Source of the DNA: Scenedesmus sp. ARA3
Lineage: Eukaryota > Chlorophyta > Chlorophyceae > Sphaeropleales > Scenedesmaceae
Length of the DNA stretch: 64,000 nucleotides
Direction of reading: 5' to 3'
NCBI GenBank assembly: GCA_004335835.1
Contig: RWJK01001624.1
Span: forward strand, 3,569 to 67,568
The notes beneath the pieces were generated by a model that did not search any database, was not told the DNA's origin, and saw nothing but the letters and a program-made list of their open reading frames with translations. A program made the position numbers and the translations under genes. Below are positions 1-12,700 of this stretch, piece by piece (position 1 is the first letter of the stretch; every line of letters begins with the position of its first letter).

Positions 1-550
1 GCTTCTGCAGGATTTAAGTCATCCAAGCAACGCTCCCAGGCAGCGGCAAATGCTGGCAGCAGCAGCATCTGCAGGTCCACAAATCCTATGAGGAGCCCAA
101 CCCTGCTCTTTTCTCTGCTGGTGGCTTTGAGCAGCAGCTTCAGCGCCCTGCTGAGCGCCTGTGCCAGCAGCTTGAGCATGCCATGCTGGCTCACCAGCCT
201 CTGCAAGCCAGTGCAAGGGCGCAAGTCAGAAGAGGTCATGCTGGTGGCTTGCAGGACAACAGCATCATTCTGGCAGCAGCATACTACGGTGAGCAAGCTT
301 CAGCACAGCGTACAGGGCACGGTCGTTGCTTTGAATGTGCCAACAGAACTGCAAGCACAGCAGCTGCTGCTCCTACATGTATCAGTTGTTTCTTGATGAC
401 GCATGGTGTATCTCCCAATTTGAAGAGGTTTTGTAGCCTGTCAATGGCTGGCTTGGACTCAAGCAGGTATGCCAGGTCTGGAGCTGTGATGAGCATCTGC
501 AGCGACTCTAAAGGGGAGGCTTGCGCGGCGGCGGTATCCGAACTCATCAT
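1..550 (-). CDS. Unrecognised helical protein, 5' part only
   Basis: I do not recognise this gene. On the minus strand an open frame starts with two adjacent ATGs (550 and 547) and reads MSSDTAAAQASPLESL, then a helical stretch ending IKKQLIH. There it meets a likely donor, GTAGGAGCAGCAGC, near 396. A second exon may follow (about 300-362, containing RALYAVLKLAHR). A third follows an acceptor near 209 and reads into a Leu/Ala-rich helical segment (MLKLLAQALSRALKLLLKAT) that runs off the left edge. The third exon's frame is chosen on protein quality; I could not make its junction close in phase, so the model is tentative. The helix-rich, low-charge character would suit an alpha-helical repeat or a membrane-associated protein. 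The remaining gene lies outside the window. Confidence 0.4.
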
Positions 551-1079
551 CACCGCTGATGTTGGCGTTGCTGCTGCTCTGCTACTGCTGCTGATTGATC
601 TCTTCTTGGTGCCGGGCAAAGCGGTGCCTGGTTGTCGTGAGGACAAAGACAAAGATTGCCAGGGCCCGGATGCTGACCTCAACCGCCCAGCTGCAGCACG
701 CTTGGCTAGGGCCTCAGGGACGAACCACCCGTCATAGTCAAATCACATCACGGGCAAGGGAGAGGCAGATGCGGTGTAACTGGCTGATTGAGGTGTCGAT
801 CAAGGCCAAGACACTTCGTCAGTGCATGAGCCAACATGCGAGCGATGCCGCTAGCACGAACTATCAGCTACGGTCCGAAGGGCGGGATGACGCTGTGAAA
901 CTTTCCCTAAGCCGGTCACAGCCACGTTACATCCGCCACCACGTGTTCGGAGGACAAATTGTACGGATCAATAGCTGCCTGGGCTGGGGATATGACATTC
1001 AAACAGTTTGAATGGGGGGTTACACTCGAGCAACATGACATAGCTCACGACCTTTCCTGTGATGCACACGCGAAACGCT

Positions 1080-1625
1080 TCATAGCCATCCAAAGAGGAA
1101 CCCATTGCTGCACGCGGGCAGCCCAGTCCCATGGCTGCTCACCCCCACCGGCTGCCTGAAAGGATTCAGCTGGCACTGCAGGTCGAAGCCACAGCCCAGC
1201 AGCCCGGGCACCATCTGCTGCGAGTTTACTGCTGCCTCCTCACAATAGTCACTGAAAAATACCGGCACTGGACCTTTGAGACTGCTCCTGCCGCTGCCGC
1301 TGCTAGTCTTGTTGTCCCCAGCACTGCCGCCCGCTGCAGCATCACCCGGACCTTGTGCTGCAGCCTGCGCACTGCAGCCATGCTTTGAGAGCTGCAGCAG
1401 CTGCTGCAGTGTGGGTAGCCATGCAGGAAAAGCTGGCAAGCCAGCATTTGCTGCAAACACAAAGTGCAGCAGCCCCAAGGGGGGCACAGCAGGGCCCCAC
1501 TCGCCCTGCTCTTGCTGTACGCGAGATGCGCAATCCTCTGCTGCTTCTGCTTCTGCTGCTGCTGCTGTTGCTGCTGCTGTTGGGCCTTGGGCACTGCCTG
1601 CTGTTTGCTGGGATGGGGCTGGTTC

Positions 1626-1662
<37 letters not shown>

Positions 1663-2757
1663 TGTTCCCAGTCCTGCAGAATGTCGTGGAAGCAGCCTGC
1701 CCAGCAGCTGACAGTCAAGCCACCTGCAGCCACAAGCAGCACGAACAAGCAGCACATACAGAAGAAGTGCGCCAGAGCTCAGCGCACACGCACTGCCCAG
1801 ACCACAGGCTTTCCACTCGAGCACAACAAGTAGTCTGCAGCCGACAGACAGGAGTCAACAAGCAGATCTGCACAGAAACAGATGCAGAATGTGGCCCAAG
1901 TCCTTCCCTGCTGTGTAGTGCCGCCTCACCATGCAGGGTTGCTGCTGCCGTGCAGGCCTTGCCATGCAGCTGCTCTGGCACGTCAGGCCCAATCATGTGG
2001 ATGTCCAGTTGGTGCTGCGGCAGCAGCGCCGCCAGCTCAGCAAAGGCAGGCAGCAGCAGCACCTCCGACTGTGGCCCTGCAGCAGTAAGATACAATACAG
2101 TTATCGGACCCACATGACTCCCTCTCTCCGGTTACTAGCAGCCCCCTCAGTTGCTATGTCCCGACTCTACTCAGCTGTCATACATGACAAATAAGCACAG
2201 ACTGCTGTCGGGCATGCTGCACTGCGGCTGTGGTGTTGAGGCATAGCAGGGCTGAGGCCAGGCACGCTGCACCAGCCAGCACAGCAGCCCACCCACCTAG
2301 ATAAGCTATGGTGATGCGCTGCCCAGGTGGCGGCAGCGGCCAGCCGTGAGCAGGCAGCAGCTGCGCCAGGCAGTGCCAGAGGGTCAGCGGGAAGTGGAGC
2401 GCCAGAGCTGCAGAGCAGTAGAATGTGTGCATACACCAACTTGAAGGAGCGAGGGTTGATGTGTCTACAAGCTGCTGGTGGTTGTTGTGGGTGCATTGAG
2501 AAACACAAGGGAGCACTGGCTGTGACTCTGGAACAGCAGGCCTGAGCCTTTGGTCACTGCTGCACAGGCTGCTGTTCATCTCTTTACGTTCAGGCAGCTG
2601 TAGGCAGCTGCACAACGCGTTATATGCAACTTTCCCACCTCAACAATCAGAGATACCCACCAGCTGGTGACTCCAGCGGTATGCCTCTCAGCTGGTAATA
2701 CTCCGACCAGCTGCAGGGAAGCTGTTGCAACACCTGTTGCTCCTGCTGCTCGCCCTC

Positions 2758-2791
<34 letters not shown>

Positions 2792-3748
2792 GGTTGCTGC
2801 TTGTGGATATGACTGTCAGCAGCATGTTGCTGCACCGCACCCCAAGAAGGCAGCAGCGCAGGATTCAGGAAAGCCCACGCGGTCTCCCATTGCTGCTGTG
2901 TGGTGGGCACAATGGGCAGCTGCATGCTGCTGCCTCCTGTGCTGCTGCCTCTGCAGGGGTGCTCTGTGAGGTGCCTGAGCTGGCTGCATTCAGCACGGCA
3001 CTGCTGCTGTTGAGCTGAGTCGCAATGCAATCCCGACTCCTGCTCTAGACTGTCGGGTGGGTGGGCTGCCAGAGTTGCTGATGCGTGCACTGGGCAGCAA
3101 TGCTGCAAGAGTCCTGCTGCGTGGCAGTGCAGCTGATGCAGCCAGCTGCAGACATCATGCGCGCTCTGCAGCAGTCATATGCAGCAGCGCGTTGTAAGAG
3201 CACAACAGACACATGCAGCACGCAGATGCATATGATGCATAACCGGCTGCTGGTCAAGCACACTGCCATGCACATGCCATTCGGTGCTGAAGTACTGCTG
3301 CAAATCAGTCATTGGAAAGGCCACTGCTGCAGGCGCAAGGAAAACCGGGTGGCATGCAGCGAATTGCTGTACGCCGCAGCCGCATGCACCTCACCCCACA
3401 GTCTGGCCTGCGATACTCACCTGCGCAGGCCACTGCAGCTGCTGTTGCAGGACTTCCTGCGGTCAACCCCCACCAGCTCTTAGTAGTGCTGTGCATGCTG
3501 GCTACATGACATCTGGGATTTCACTAAACTTAGGCCTGGCTGCAACGTACACTGCAGCATACCTCTGACCGCGCCAGCTGCTGCCTCATGCGCGCGCACT
3601 GCTCTGCATCATGCCCCAGCCGCTCCCGCAGACGCTGGTGCTTGGCGCTGCAGTAGTAGAGTGCATTGCAGGCTGAGCAGGGGAAGCTGCTGTCACAGGG
3701 CTTGCCGCACACCTGGCAGCAATAGGCTAGCATGCCAGGCTCCGACAT
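1080..3748 (-). CDS. MYND zinc-finger protein with MSS51-type C-terminal domain
   Basis: The first exon (3748-3563) starts at ATG 3748 and encodes a MYND zinc finger: paired cysteines in CQVCGKPC, then CSACNALYYC, then H and C ligands further on. Exon 2 is probably 3459-3424 (EVLQQQLQWPAQ). An exon ending at 2661 carries a poly-Q tract and SWSEYYQLRGIPLESPA. Exons 2407-2297, 2076-1930 and 1723-1080 follow in phase and carry FPLTLWHCLAQLLP, LDIHMIGPDVPEQL, FVFAANAGLPAFPAWLPTL, PVFFSDYCEEAA and NPFRQP. These blocks are typical of the MSS51/ZMYND15/ZMYND17 C-terminal domain. In yeast Mss51 activates COX1 translation in mitochondria; whether the algal protein does so is unknown. Exons between 2960 and 3424 are unresolved. 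It is divergently arranged with ESS2, separated by 634 bp. Confidence 0.75.
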
Positions 3749-4382
3749 CCAAGTGGCAGCAACAGCAGGTGTAGCCGTGTGACCGCCTTTGTCCCTGTGC
3801 TGTGCAATTTCACCGGGATCTGCCACTTCCTTTCAACTGCAAACAGTTCAGATAGCCTGCCTCCAAATCAGGCGTGCGTTCAAGCACGATAAGGATTGGA
3901 ACAGAGCAGCTGGAGAGGCTCACATGTCATGACAACCAGGCACCTGAACCCTGCCAAGAACGTTGCATGCATGAACGCTTGTCAATTTACCCTGTTGCCC
4001 TACTCGTCATACTTAGTCTGAATGCTATTTCTGCTGCTGCAAGCTCATTGACGGGAGCCAAACGTCTCGACAGCACGTGCTTCTGCTTCCGCGTCTCATC
4101 TGGATTTAACACTTCTGCCGGGGACTATATATGATTTAAAGAGACTCCTACATATCTGAAACTGGCTGTGCAGCTTAAGTGCATCACTTTCGAGAGTCCG
4201 GACCTTCCACGCTCTCTGTTGCCAGCTTCACACATCCGGGGAGCACCTCCCTCTCGAGCCTGCAGTGCTGAGGTCTCCTGTGCGACTCTAGAAACATATC
4301 AAACACACCAAAAGGGCAGACACAGCAGCAGAGCAGCTCAGCAACAGCTCCAGCACAGGGGCAGCACGCCCTCTGGTGCACC
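3749..4382. promoter_or_regulatory. Divergent intergenic region between the MYND gene and ESS2
   Basis: This 634 bp gap separates two genes transcribed away from each other and should hold both promoters. A TATA-like element, TATATAT, is at 4126-4132 on the plus strand, about 250 bp upstream of the ESS2 start, in a locally AT-rich patch (4100-4150). No other motif was identified. Confidence 0.4.
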
Positions 4383-6173
4383 ATGGCGGATGCAGCAGCA
4401 GCAGACCGTGCAGCCATGCCACCGCCACCCTCAAGGCCTGGCAGCAAGCGCAAGGTGGTGCTGGAAGAGGATACATTTGCAGAGGCAATCGAAGCCATCA
4501 TAGAGCGTGACTTCTTCCCAGCGCTGCCCAAGCTGCAGAACCAGCTGGAATGGCTGCAGGCAGTGCAGAGCGGAGACCCAGCGCAGATCAAGCGTGCACA
4601 GCTCAACATAGCTCGCAGGAGAGCAGGTTTGCGCACACCCCTTGCGCATGACGGCACAGCAGCGCCTGGCACAGCAGCCCTCACACCAGGCACGGGGCTG
4701 CTGCGCACACCTGCAATGACGCCTGCAGTCGGCTCCGCAGCGGCAGCCGCAGCAGCAACACCTGCGCGCACGCCTGCAGGAGCAGCAGCTGCTGCAGCGC
4801 TGCAGCAGCAGGGGTTGGACCCAGTGTCAGCGCAGCAAGCAGTGGGGGCCAAGGCACCCTCATTAGGGCTGGACCAGTTCTTCTCGTCATACCAGGGCGA
4901 GGACAATGCCAGCTTCCAGCAGATCCAGAAGAAAACAATAGAGCGCAAGCGCGCCAAGATGGTGCACCACTTGCAGGACAAGAACACGCCGCTGCTGCTG
5001 GAGGCAGGCGGCCACTCCACAGATGAGTACGGCACGTCTGGCCAGGCGCCCAGCACCGTGCTCAGCACCAGGCATGAGCCCAAGAGTGCGCTGTACTACG
5101 ACTCCTCGCAGCGGCAGGCGCTGGCGCTGACAGCAGCAGAGCAGGCAGCCATGGTGCAGGGGCCGCCTAAGAGCATAAACCTGGCAGCGACACGCAGCAT
5201 CTGCGCCGGCCCTTTGCAGGAGCCGATGGCAGCACCCCCAGCAGCAGCTGCACCTGCGCGGGGCAGCATTTCTGTACCAGCAGCAGCAGTAGTAGTTGAC
5301 GCAGCAGCAGCAGCAGGAGGCGAAGGCAGCGCTGAGCAGCGGCAGGCGGACAGGCTAGCAGCAGCAGCAGTTGCGCCTGGCACGCGCGGCTACGGCTACA
5401 TGAAGACGCCGCAGATCGTGCCTGGCGTGGATGCGTCGCCGCTGATGACGTGGGGTGACATTGCCAGCACGCCGCTGCGGCTTGATGGCACGGATCATGA
5501 CATAGAGGGCCTGGGGGTGCTGGGGGAGGAGTATGAGGATGGCGTGCCTGGCCGGCAGTTCACAATGCCGCAGGTCCGCACGCGCGAGGTGGCTGCGCAG
5601 CAGATGCATGCGAGCAGGTCTGCAGCAGTCAAGCGGCGCGGCGGCGCAGGCGCAGCTGGGGTAGGAGGTGGTGCCAGCGGGCTGGGCGGCAGGCCTGGTA
5701 GTGCTACTCCGCTGCTGGATTCGCTGCGGCGTGGCAGCAGCAGTGTGCGGCTGACAGGTCAGCGCAGCGGTGCAGCGGGCAGCACGCCTGTGCATGGGCT
5801 GTCTGCAGCAGGGCTGAAGCTGGCAAAGCAGCTGGGGAAGGGCAGCCGGCCAGGCACAGGTGCCAGGGCTAGCAGTGGGGCTGGTTCAGCGCTAGCTGGC
5901 AGCGCTGCGGATTTGCAGCTGCGGGCGTCGTACAAGGGCGGCAGCGGAGCAGCGGCGACGCCGGTGCGTGTTGGTGCTGGCGCTGGTGTGGCGAGTGGCG
6001 GGTGGGACATGACGCCTGGCAGGGCAGCAGCAGGGGCTGGCAGCAGCAGGCAGCTGTCTGGGAAGGTGCATGTGCAGGCAGGTAGTGGAGCTGGTGGGCG
6101 GGCAGCAGCAGCCAAGGCGCAGCAGCCAGCTGCTGGTGCAAGCGTAACAGATGACCTGCTGCAGCTGGGCTGA
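4383..6173 (+). CDS. ESS2: ESS2/DGCR14-like spliceosome-associated nuclear protein
   Basis: A 596-residue single-exon gene. The N-terminal block (residues about 24-50) contains KVVLEEDTFAEAIEAIIERD followed by FFPALPKLQ. This is the hallmark of the ESS2 (Es2/DGCR14) family: an acidic stretch, then two helices ending in RDFFP. The second family block is GLDQFFSSYQGEDNASFQQI near residue 160. The third, near residue 340, contains GYGYMKTPQIVPG and PLMTWGDIASTPLRL, matching the conserved TWG-x-I-x-x-TP signature. The family acts in the nucleus with the spliceosomal C complex. The last 200 residues are Gly/Ala/Ser-rich and poorly conserved. It lacks introns, unlike nearly all its neighbours. The start is the first ATG, in context ACCATGG. 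Confidence 0.93.
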   Translation: MADAAAADRAAMPPPPSRPGSKRKVVLEEDTFAEAIEAIIERDFFPALPKLQNQLEWLQAVQSGDPAQIKRAQLNIARRRAGLRTPLAHDGTAAPGTAALTPGTGLLRTPAMTPAVGSAAAAAAATPARTPAGAAAAAALQQQGLDPVSAQQAVGAKAPSLGLDQFFSSYQGEDNASFQQIQKKTIERKRAKMVHHLQDKNTPLLLEAGGHSTDEYGTSGQAPSTVLSTRHEPKSALYYDSSQRQALALTAAEQAAMVQGPPKSINLAATRSICAGPLQEPMAAPPAAAAPARGSISVPAAAVVVDAAAAAGGEGSAEQRQADRLAAAAVAPGTRGYGYMKTPQIVPGVDASPLMTWGDIASTPLRLDGTDHDIEGLGVLGEEYEDGVPGRQFTMPQVRTREVAAQQMHASRSAAVKRRGGAGAAGVGGGASGLGGRPGSATPLLDSLRRGSSSVRLTGQRSGAAGSTPVHGLSAAGLKLAKQLGKGSRPGTGARASSGAGSALAGSAADLQLRASYKGGSGAAATPVRVGAGAGVASGGWDMTPGRAAAGAGSSRQLSGKVHVQAGSGAGGRAAAAKAQQPAAGASVTDDLLQLG

Positions 6174-6987
6174 GTATGCGTTGCTGGTTATCACATTGTG
6201 TAGTTTGTATGGCATTGAGCTGTTGTGTTGGATTATTGTTTACTTGTGCTACATGGCCGCTCGTGTACAGCGTGCTGCGGAGGTGTTGAGTAAGAATGCA
6301 ATGTGGTTGTGGCCAACTTTGAGCGTGGTGCCTGAAAACGGGTGTAGCGCTGAACATCGTGTTGGACCTGGATTTTGTGTCACAGCTAACTTTGGTGCAA
6401 AGCAGGCCCTGCAATATGGGCACGCTGTTGGGATGTGAATGACATGCGTTACGTCACCCAGTGCCTCTTCGATGTGTTAGGAGGCCGCCTCCTCGGCACC
6501 AGTGTGCTCACATTTGTGCATCGCAGTGTCGCCAGCGAATTGTGAGCTGGCTGCTGGCTTATAACTGCAATTTGACTTGGGAAAGGCATAACTTTGCGTG
6601 CTGGACATGTCAAGAATCTGCAGTGGCATGCAGGGTTGTCAGCTTCAGAGTTGGCGGTGTTTCAGGGTTGGGATTTGAAACGTGTAACATGATGCGCTGA
6701 GAAAACAAGGAAATGCTACATGTATAGCAATCACGCGCAATTGGCAAAAATTGACAACGCACGCAGGTCGTCGACAGAGTTCAAACAGCCACGTTACTTC
6801 GCATCGTCGGTGCCTCTTGCTGTCATTGCGTGCTGATATGGCAGGAAACTGATGTTGAAACTTGCCGTCATCATGATCGTCTTAAAGGCCTGTGGAGAAG
6901 CATCCAACTCACCGATGCAGGAGCTGCAAGCATAGCACACTGAGCACAGGCAGCCCGCAGTGTTGTTGCCTGAAGGGAGCTGACAGC
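6174..6987. other. Intergenic region between ESS2 and the FANCJ gene
   Basis: About 0.8 kb with T/G-rich sequence just after the ESS2 stop (its likely 3' UTR) and no open frame that looks coding. The right part should contain the promoter and 5' UTR of the helicase gene. I see no repeat or RNA gene. Confidence 0.5.
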
Positions 6988-9732
6988 ATGTCTGCATCTG
7001 AAAAGAAAGAAAAGACAGAAATCAATGCACCAGGATCTTCGTTTCAAGTGGCAGGCTTTGATGTGCATTTCCCACATCAGGCCTATGGAGTGCAGAAGGT
7101 GTTTATGAACCAAGTGCTCAAGGCAATTGATCATGCAGAGAACGCGCTGCTTGAGGCTCCAACTGGATGTGGCAAAACTTTGTCGCTGCTCTGCGGGGCG
7201 CTGGCGTGGCAGACAGCACAGAAACAGAAGAAGCTAGCAGCCGAGCACAAGGCAGAGCAGCAGCGCAAGGCAGCAGCAGAGGCAGCTGGCCCTGCAGGAG
7301 ATGCAAAGCCAAACTGCTTGGCCCCCATCAAGAGCTGTGCTGATGCAGCTGGGGGTGGTGCAGGAGATCCAAGCAGTTGTGACAGTGCAGATGGGGCCCA
7401 GGTGTCTCCGGAGGATGAGCCTGTTGTGGTGCCTAAGATTTACTATGCCACCAGAACACACTCGCAGATTGCTCAGGTGCGGCAACAAGCTGCGCTATTG
7501 TAATGACAGCAGCAGCTGCATGTTGGGAGGAGTCATGCAGCAGCAGATGAATGGTGGCACATGGCAGTCGTCATTGTTTGGATGGTGCTTGCAAAGGCTC
7601 AGCTGTTGCATATGTCACGTTGCTGCTAGCTGTTTGCGTTCGCTTGAGGCAGCACATGCAGCGGATAAGTGGCACAACTGCTGCTGCTTGCAGGTGGTGC
7701 GGGAGCTGAAGCGGACTACCTATAGACCAAAGATGGCTGTGCTGGTGCGCACACTAGGCAGGCGACAACCGCAGCTCTGCACCACCACCACTGGCAGCAG
7801 CTGAACATGACAGCAGCAGGCAGCTCAAGATGCTGCTGCTCAGCTGCATGATGAACAAACAGTGTGCACCCTGTCTCGCGCGTTGGACAGCGGCAGCAGA
7901 GCAAGTATTGTCCCAGCAGCGTGCCTGCTGTGCTGCAGCAGCCGCAATGTTGAGGCCGCAGCAGCCGCACTTGTCCTTTCCTTGCGCTGTGTTGCACACT
8001 GTTGTTGCACAACACACACCTCCTGCTGGCCTGTCTGTCCTGCAGGGCTCGCGGCCGCACTACTGCATCAACAAGGCTGTCATCCGCACCGGCAACATCG
8101 ATGGCGAGTGTGAGAAGCTGCTGAAGGAGGAGGAGCGCGGCTGCGCCTACAAGAAGGCGGCAGCCACCATCACGCACGGCTTGGTCAGGGTGAGCAGCAG
8201 CAGCAGCAGGAGCAGCAGTAGCATGGTTGATGATGCAGCACAGCTGGCGGCTAGCAGCTGGCAGCTGTTGTGGGCTTTCCCAAGAAGCATGGTGCCATCA
8301 TTTGCCACTTTTGTGGACTGCAACAGCAGAAAACAGCAAACAGCAGTCACACGCACGCTTCTTGTGGCTTGCCCTTCTGTTGGTGTTTGGGTGCAGGTGC
8401 ACGACATTGAGGACCTGGCGCGCATCGGCACCCGCCACAAGGCCTGCCCCTACTTTGCGGCGCGGCACCTGGCGGACAGCGCGGAGCTGGTGTTCTGCCC
8501 CTACAGTTACCTGCTGGACCCCAACATTCGGCGCGCGACAAAGGTGGGGCGCGCTGGCACTGTGCGTTGCTTCACTGATCAACAGCATGAGCATGTGCGT
8601 GAGAGTGTTTCCCAGCAGCAGCTAGTACACAGGCGGTGAACATGCCACGCAGCATTGTCGGATGCTCTGCAGCAGCAGCTGAGGTGGTGAGCAGCTGCTG
8701 CAGTGGCCCACACAGCTGCGCCTGTGGGGGACCTGGGACGTACTGTGCTTCATGTGCTGATTGCCTATGGCAAGCTGAACAGTGGCAGGCAGCCAGCTGG
8801 TGGTTGTTTGTGCAACTGTGCAAGTGCACTGCCGCTGTGTACTTGGCTGCTTGCAGGTGGCAGCTGCTGACGCTATCCTCATCTTTGACGAGGCACACAA
8901 CATTGAGGACCAGGCCAGGTAGGGGTGCTGCCTGTGCTGGCAGAGCTGCCCAAAACAGCTGCAGACGCAGGCGACTCAGAGCTCGCCAAACTCTACTCAA
9001 CAATGACAATGGCTTGACGCCACCAGACGTCAGTGTCACGTTTTCTGCTCGATCCTGCTAGCATGCTTGCAAGTCATCGACCTTCATCCTCACAGCAACA
9101 ACGTTGGCAACCTGCTGCCCCTGCTGCTGCCGCCGCTGCTGCTGCTGCTGCTGCTGCAGGGAGGCTGGCTCCACTGAGCTGGACCTGGAGGTGCTCATGG
9201 CCACCTGCCTGGCGCTGAAGCAGGCGGCAGAGTTCAGCAGCGAGGCAGACAACTACCTGCCGCTGGCAGATGCAGTGGCACAGGTGCGGCCGGCAGACCA
9301 CAACAGGCGCAAGCAGCAGTCAGTCGGCACGGCACGGTTATGTGGCCTGCCAGGACTTCTATGAGGTTGCCAGCTGGTGTCTGGACAAGGGGAGTTTGGG
9401 ATAGCGCACCTGCGTATTGGCGGTGGCGCTCAGCGCATGGCTGCTGCTGCTGCTGCTGCAGGTGGTGGAGTGGATGCAGCTGCTGGCGGAGCGCGGCACC
9501 GAGTCTGCTGGCTTCAAGTCCACGGGCTTTGAGCGCTTTGAGCGCGTGTGGACGGGGCAGCAGGTGGGTGGCCTGCTGCTGTTTCCGTGCCTATCAGAAG
9601 CAGCATGACGCCGTGGCAGCTCTGGCACCATGGTGAGAAGTAAGGGCGCCCTAGCTCTGCACATGGCGCATGGCATGCAGCTGCTCTTGTGACTCTGCTA
9701 GTGCTTGGCAGGCTTAGCCCTTTGATCAGTGC

Positions 9733-9776
<44 letters not shown>

Positions 9777-12700
9777 AGATGCTGTCTGCGCTGTCTGAGG
9801 CGGGCCTGGGCATGCAGGAGGTGGAGCACCTGTGGGCGGTGTACGAACGGGCCCGCGCAGCAGAGGAGAAGGCAGGCTTCAGCACAGGTGCGGCATCACC
9901 GCCAGCAGCTGCAGTTGCGATTGGGCACGGGCTCGATAGCCGCCCACATGGGGCTTGGGAGCCAGCCGCTGCAGGTGCTGCGCCACCCTGTGCTTGCAGA
10001 TGACGGACATGCCAACTTGACTTGTGCCTGAACAGCATACCGCCGGAGTAGAACTGCATGTTGCTGCTAGCTAATTGACTCTTCTGCTGTTGCTTTTGCC
10101 TTGTGGATCGTCTTTGTTTTCCAATGCTCTGCAACAGAGGGCGAGGCAGGAGCAGAGCCGGTGCCTTCCAACGTGAAGAGCCCCAAGGCAGGCGGCCCTG
10201 CTCTTGGCTGCGTGTCCAGCCTGCTCACCGTGCTGCGGCTCATGTACGGCAACTACAGCGAGGCACCCCCGCAGCAGCAGCAGCAGCAGCAGCCGGAGGT
10301 GGACCCTGCGACTGGGCAGCTGCTGCAGGCGAAGTGCCTGGCTCCTGCGGGGGACTATGTACCAGACTACCGGCTGGCGGTGCAGATGTGGGTGCCGCGG
10401 GAGCAGAGCAAGCCAAGGTGGGTGGTATGGCTGGCAGACGGGCTGCGTAGCATACCTGAGCAGCTACACAGGGCGTCACAAGGCGTCTCCAAGGTACCCC
10501 GTGGGGGGCACAGGCCAGTAGGGGCTGAAGCCTGAAGTTGATTTGGCTGGTCTGTATGTGGTTAAATCGGCGGTAAATCTCATAATATATCACATGACCA
10601 AGCGTTCCGCCTGCCGCTGCTGCGCAGGGGCGGCCGCCGCGGCGCCTTTGAGGCTGCGCCCAGCAGCAGCCGCTGGGGCCTTGCGCTGTGCCTGTGGTGC
10701 CTCAACCCTGCCGTGGTGTTCAGGTCGCTGAGCGAGGTGGCGCGCAGCGTGCTGCTGACCAGCGGCACGCTGTCCCCGCTGGATAGTTTCAGTGGCGAGC
10801 TGGGGCTGAACTTCCACATCAAGCTGGAGGCGCCACACGTGGTGGACATGCACAAGCAGGTGAGCGCGCAAGAGCGCAGCTGTGATACACAGGCGCAGAT
10901 GCACTGAATCAGTGCAGCACCCTACTGAATGCCAGCGTTACACTGGCCAGCATGCACACCTGCGCAGTGTGCCGCCATGCGCTCGCCAATCACCCCCGCG
11001 TGTTGGCTGCTGTCCCTGCGTGGCACCACCCACCATTCAGTGCCACCAACCTGACTGATGCCCTGCTGCAGGTCATGGCGCGCGTGGTGTCGCACGGCCC
11101 CGATGGCCGTCTGCTGAATGCCACCTTCCGTGAGGCAGACAAGCTGGAGTACCAGGACAGCCTGGGGCAGCTGGCGCTGGCAGTGGCTGGGACAGTGCCT
11201 GACGGCGTGCTGCTGTTCCTGCCCAGCTACAGCCTGATGGACAAGCTGAGGGAGAGGTGGAAGGTGCGCTGCATTGGTTGACACGTTTGTCATGATGACA
11301 TGATGTTTTTGGTGTAAGGTGGTGAAGGTGGGGTAGCTGGGCAAGCTGCGCGAGCGCTGGAAGGTGCGCTGCATTGGTCGACACATAGCGCTGGGCAGCA
11401 AATTGCATGTGCTTGTGCTCACCCCATTGCTGCTGCCTTATGATGTGCAGGTGACTGGCGTGTGGGGCCAGCTGCAGCGGCTGAAGCAGATCGTGCCTGA
11501 GCCGCGCAAGGCTGGCGACGAGTTTGATGCAGCCATCGCTCAGTACTACAAGGCCGTGGCTGAGGGCAGGGGCGGCCTGTTCATGGCTGTCTGCAGAGGC
11601 AAGGTGCGACAAACTTGAATGTACAAGAAATGGCATGCACCTTCAGTGGCGCATTCCAGTGTTGCACTGCTGCACGCTACTGGTCTTAGCAGAAGCAGAC
11701 ATGCGGTTTCATCACATCATAACTGTGTGCGCCTCCTGCTGCAGGCCTCAGAGGGCATCGACTTTGCTGATGGCAATGCACGGTGTGTTATGATTGTGGG
11801 TATCCCTTTCCCCAACGTGAAAGACAGCAAGGTCGGCCTCAAGAAGGACTACAACAGCAGCGCAGCAGCAGCCAGCGCAGCAGCAGGCAGGGGCGGCAGC
11901 AGCAGCAGCAGCGGCTGGTGCGGCGGCCGGCCTGGGGGCGCTGCTGCCGCTGGCGGTGGCGCTGCTGCTGCTCCGCCGCGGCTGCTGACTGGCGACTCCT
12001 GGTACAGCCAGCAGGCCTTCAGGGCACTGAATCAGGTGGGCCGTGGTGTGCTTGTTGCTGAGGCTAGTGAACGCTTCCAACGCTGAGCTCCAGCACGACA
12101 AAGATGCACTTCATACCTTAGCAGCATCAATGCTCACACCAACTACCAACACGCCAGCAACAGCCAAGTCGTCTCCACATGCAACAGGCGTGGTCACCAT
12201 CACTATCTGCCAGGCTTCCTGCCAAACTGTTCCTGGCACTGCTCTTTTTCTCAACCGCAGGCTGTGGGCCGCTGCATCCGCCACCGCCTCGACTACGGCG
12301 CAATCCTGCTAGTGGATGAGCGCTTCAGGCAGCCCCGCCACCAGGCCTGCCTCAGCAAGTGGGTGCGGGGGGCCATCGGGCCAGCCAGCAACACACAAGA
12401 GCTGCTGGCAGATCTAAAAGGCTTCTTTGCAGGGCTGGCAGCAAACCCGCCAGGCGGCGGCGCTGCACTGAGCACAAAGCCGCACCAGGTGCCTGGGGAG
12501 CTGCAGCTAGTCAAGGTGGGATATGAGGCAGCAGCTGCTGCAGCAGCTGCACTCAAGCCTGGTTATGAGGCTGCTGGTGCTGGGCTGCCGCCGCTGCCTG
12601 CTGGGCACAAGCCAGGGTATGAGGCAAAGCTGGGTGGTGGCTGCGGCGGTGCAGCGGATGAGTGCGGCGCGGCTGGCTGCAGCGGTGGCAATGCGGAGGC

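Noticed and set aside
4184..5083. 299-codon open frame on the minus strand
   Set aside because: Antisense to ESS2; it is open only because the GC-rich codons of ESS2 lack stops in that frame, and its protein has no family character.
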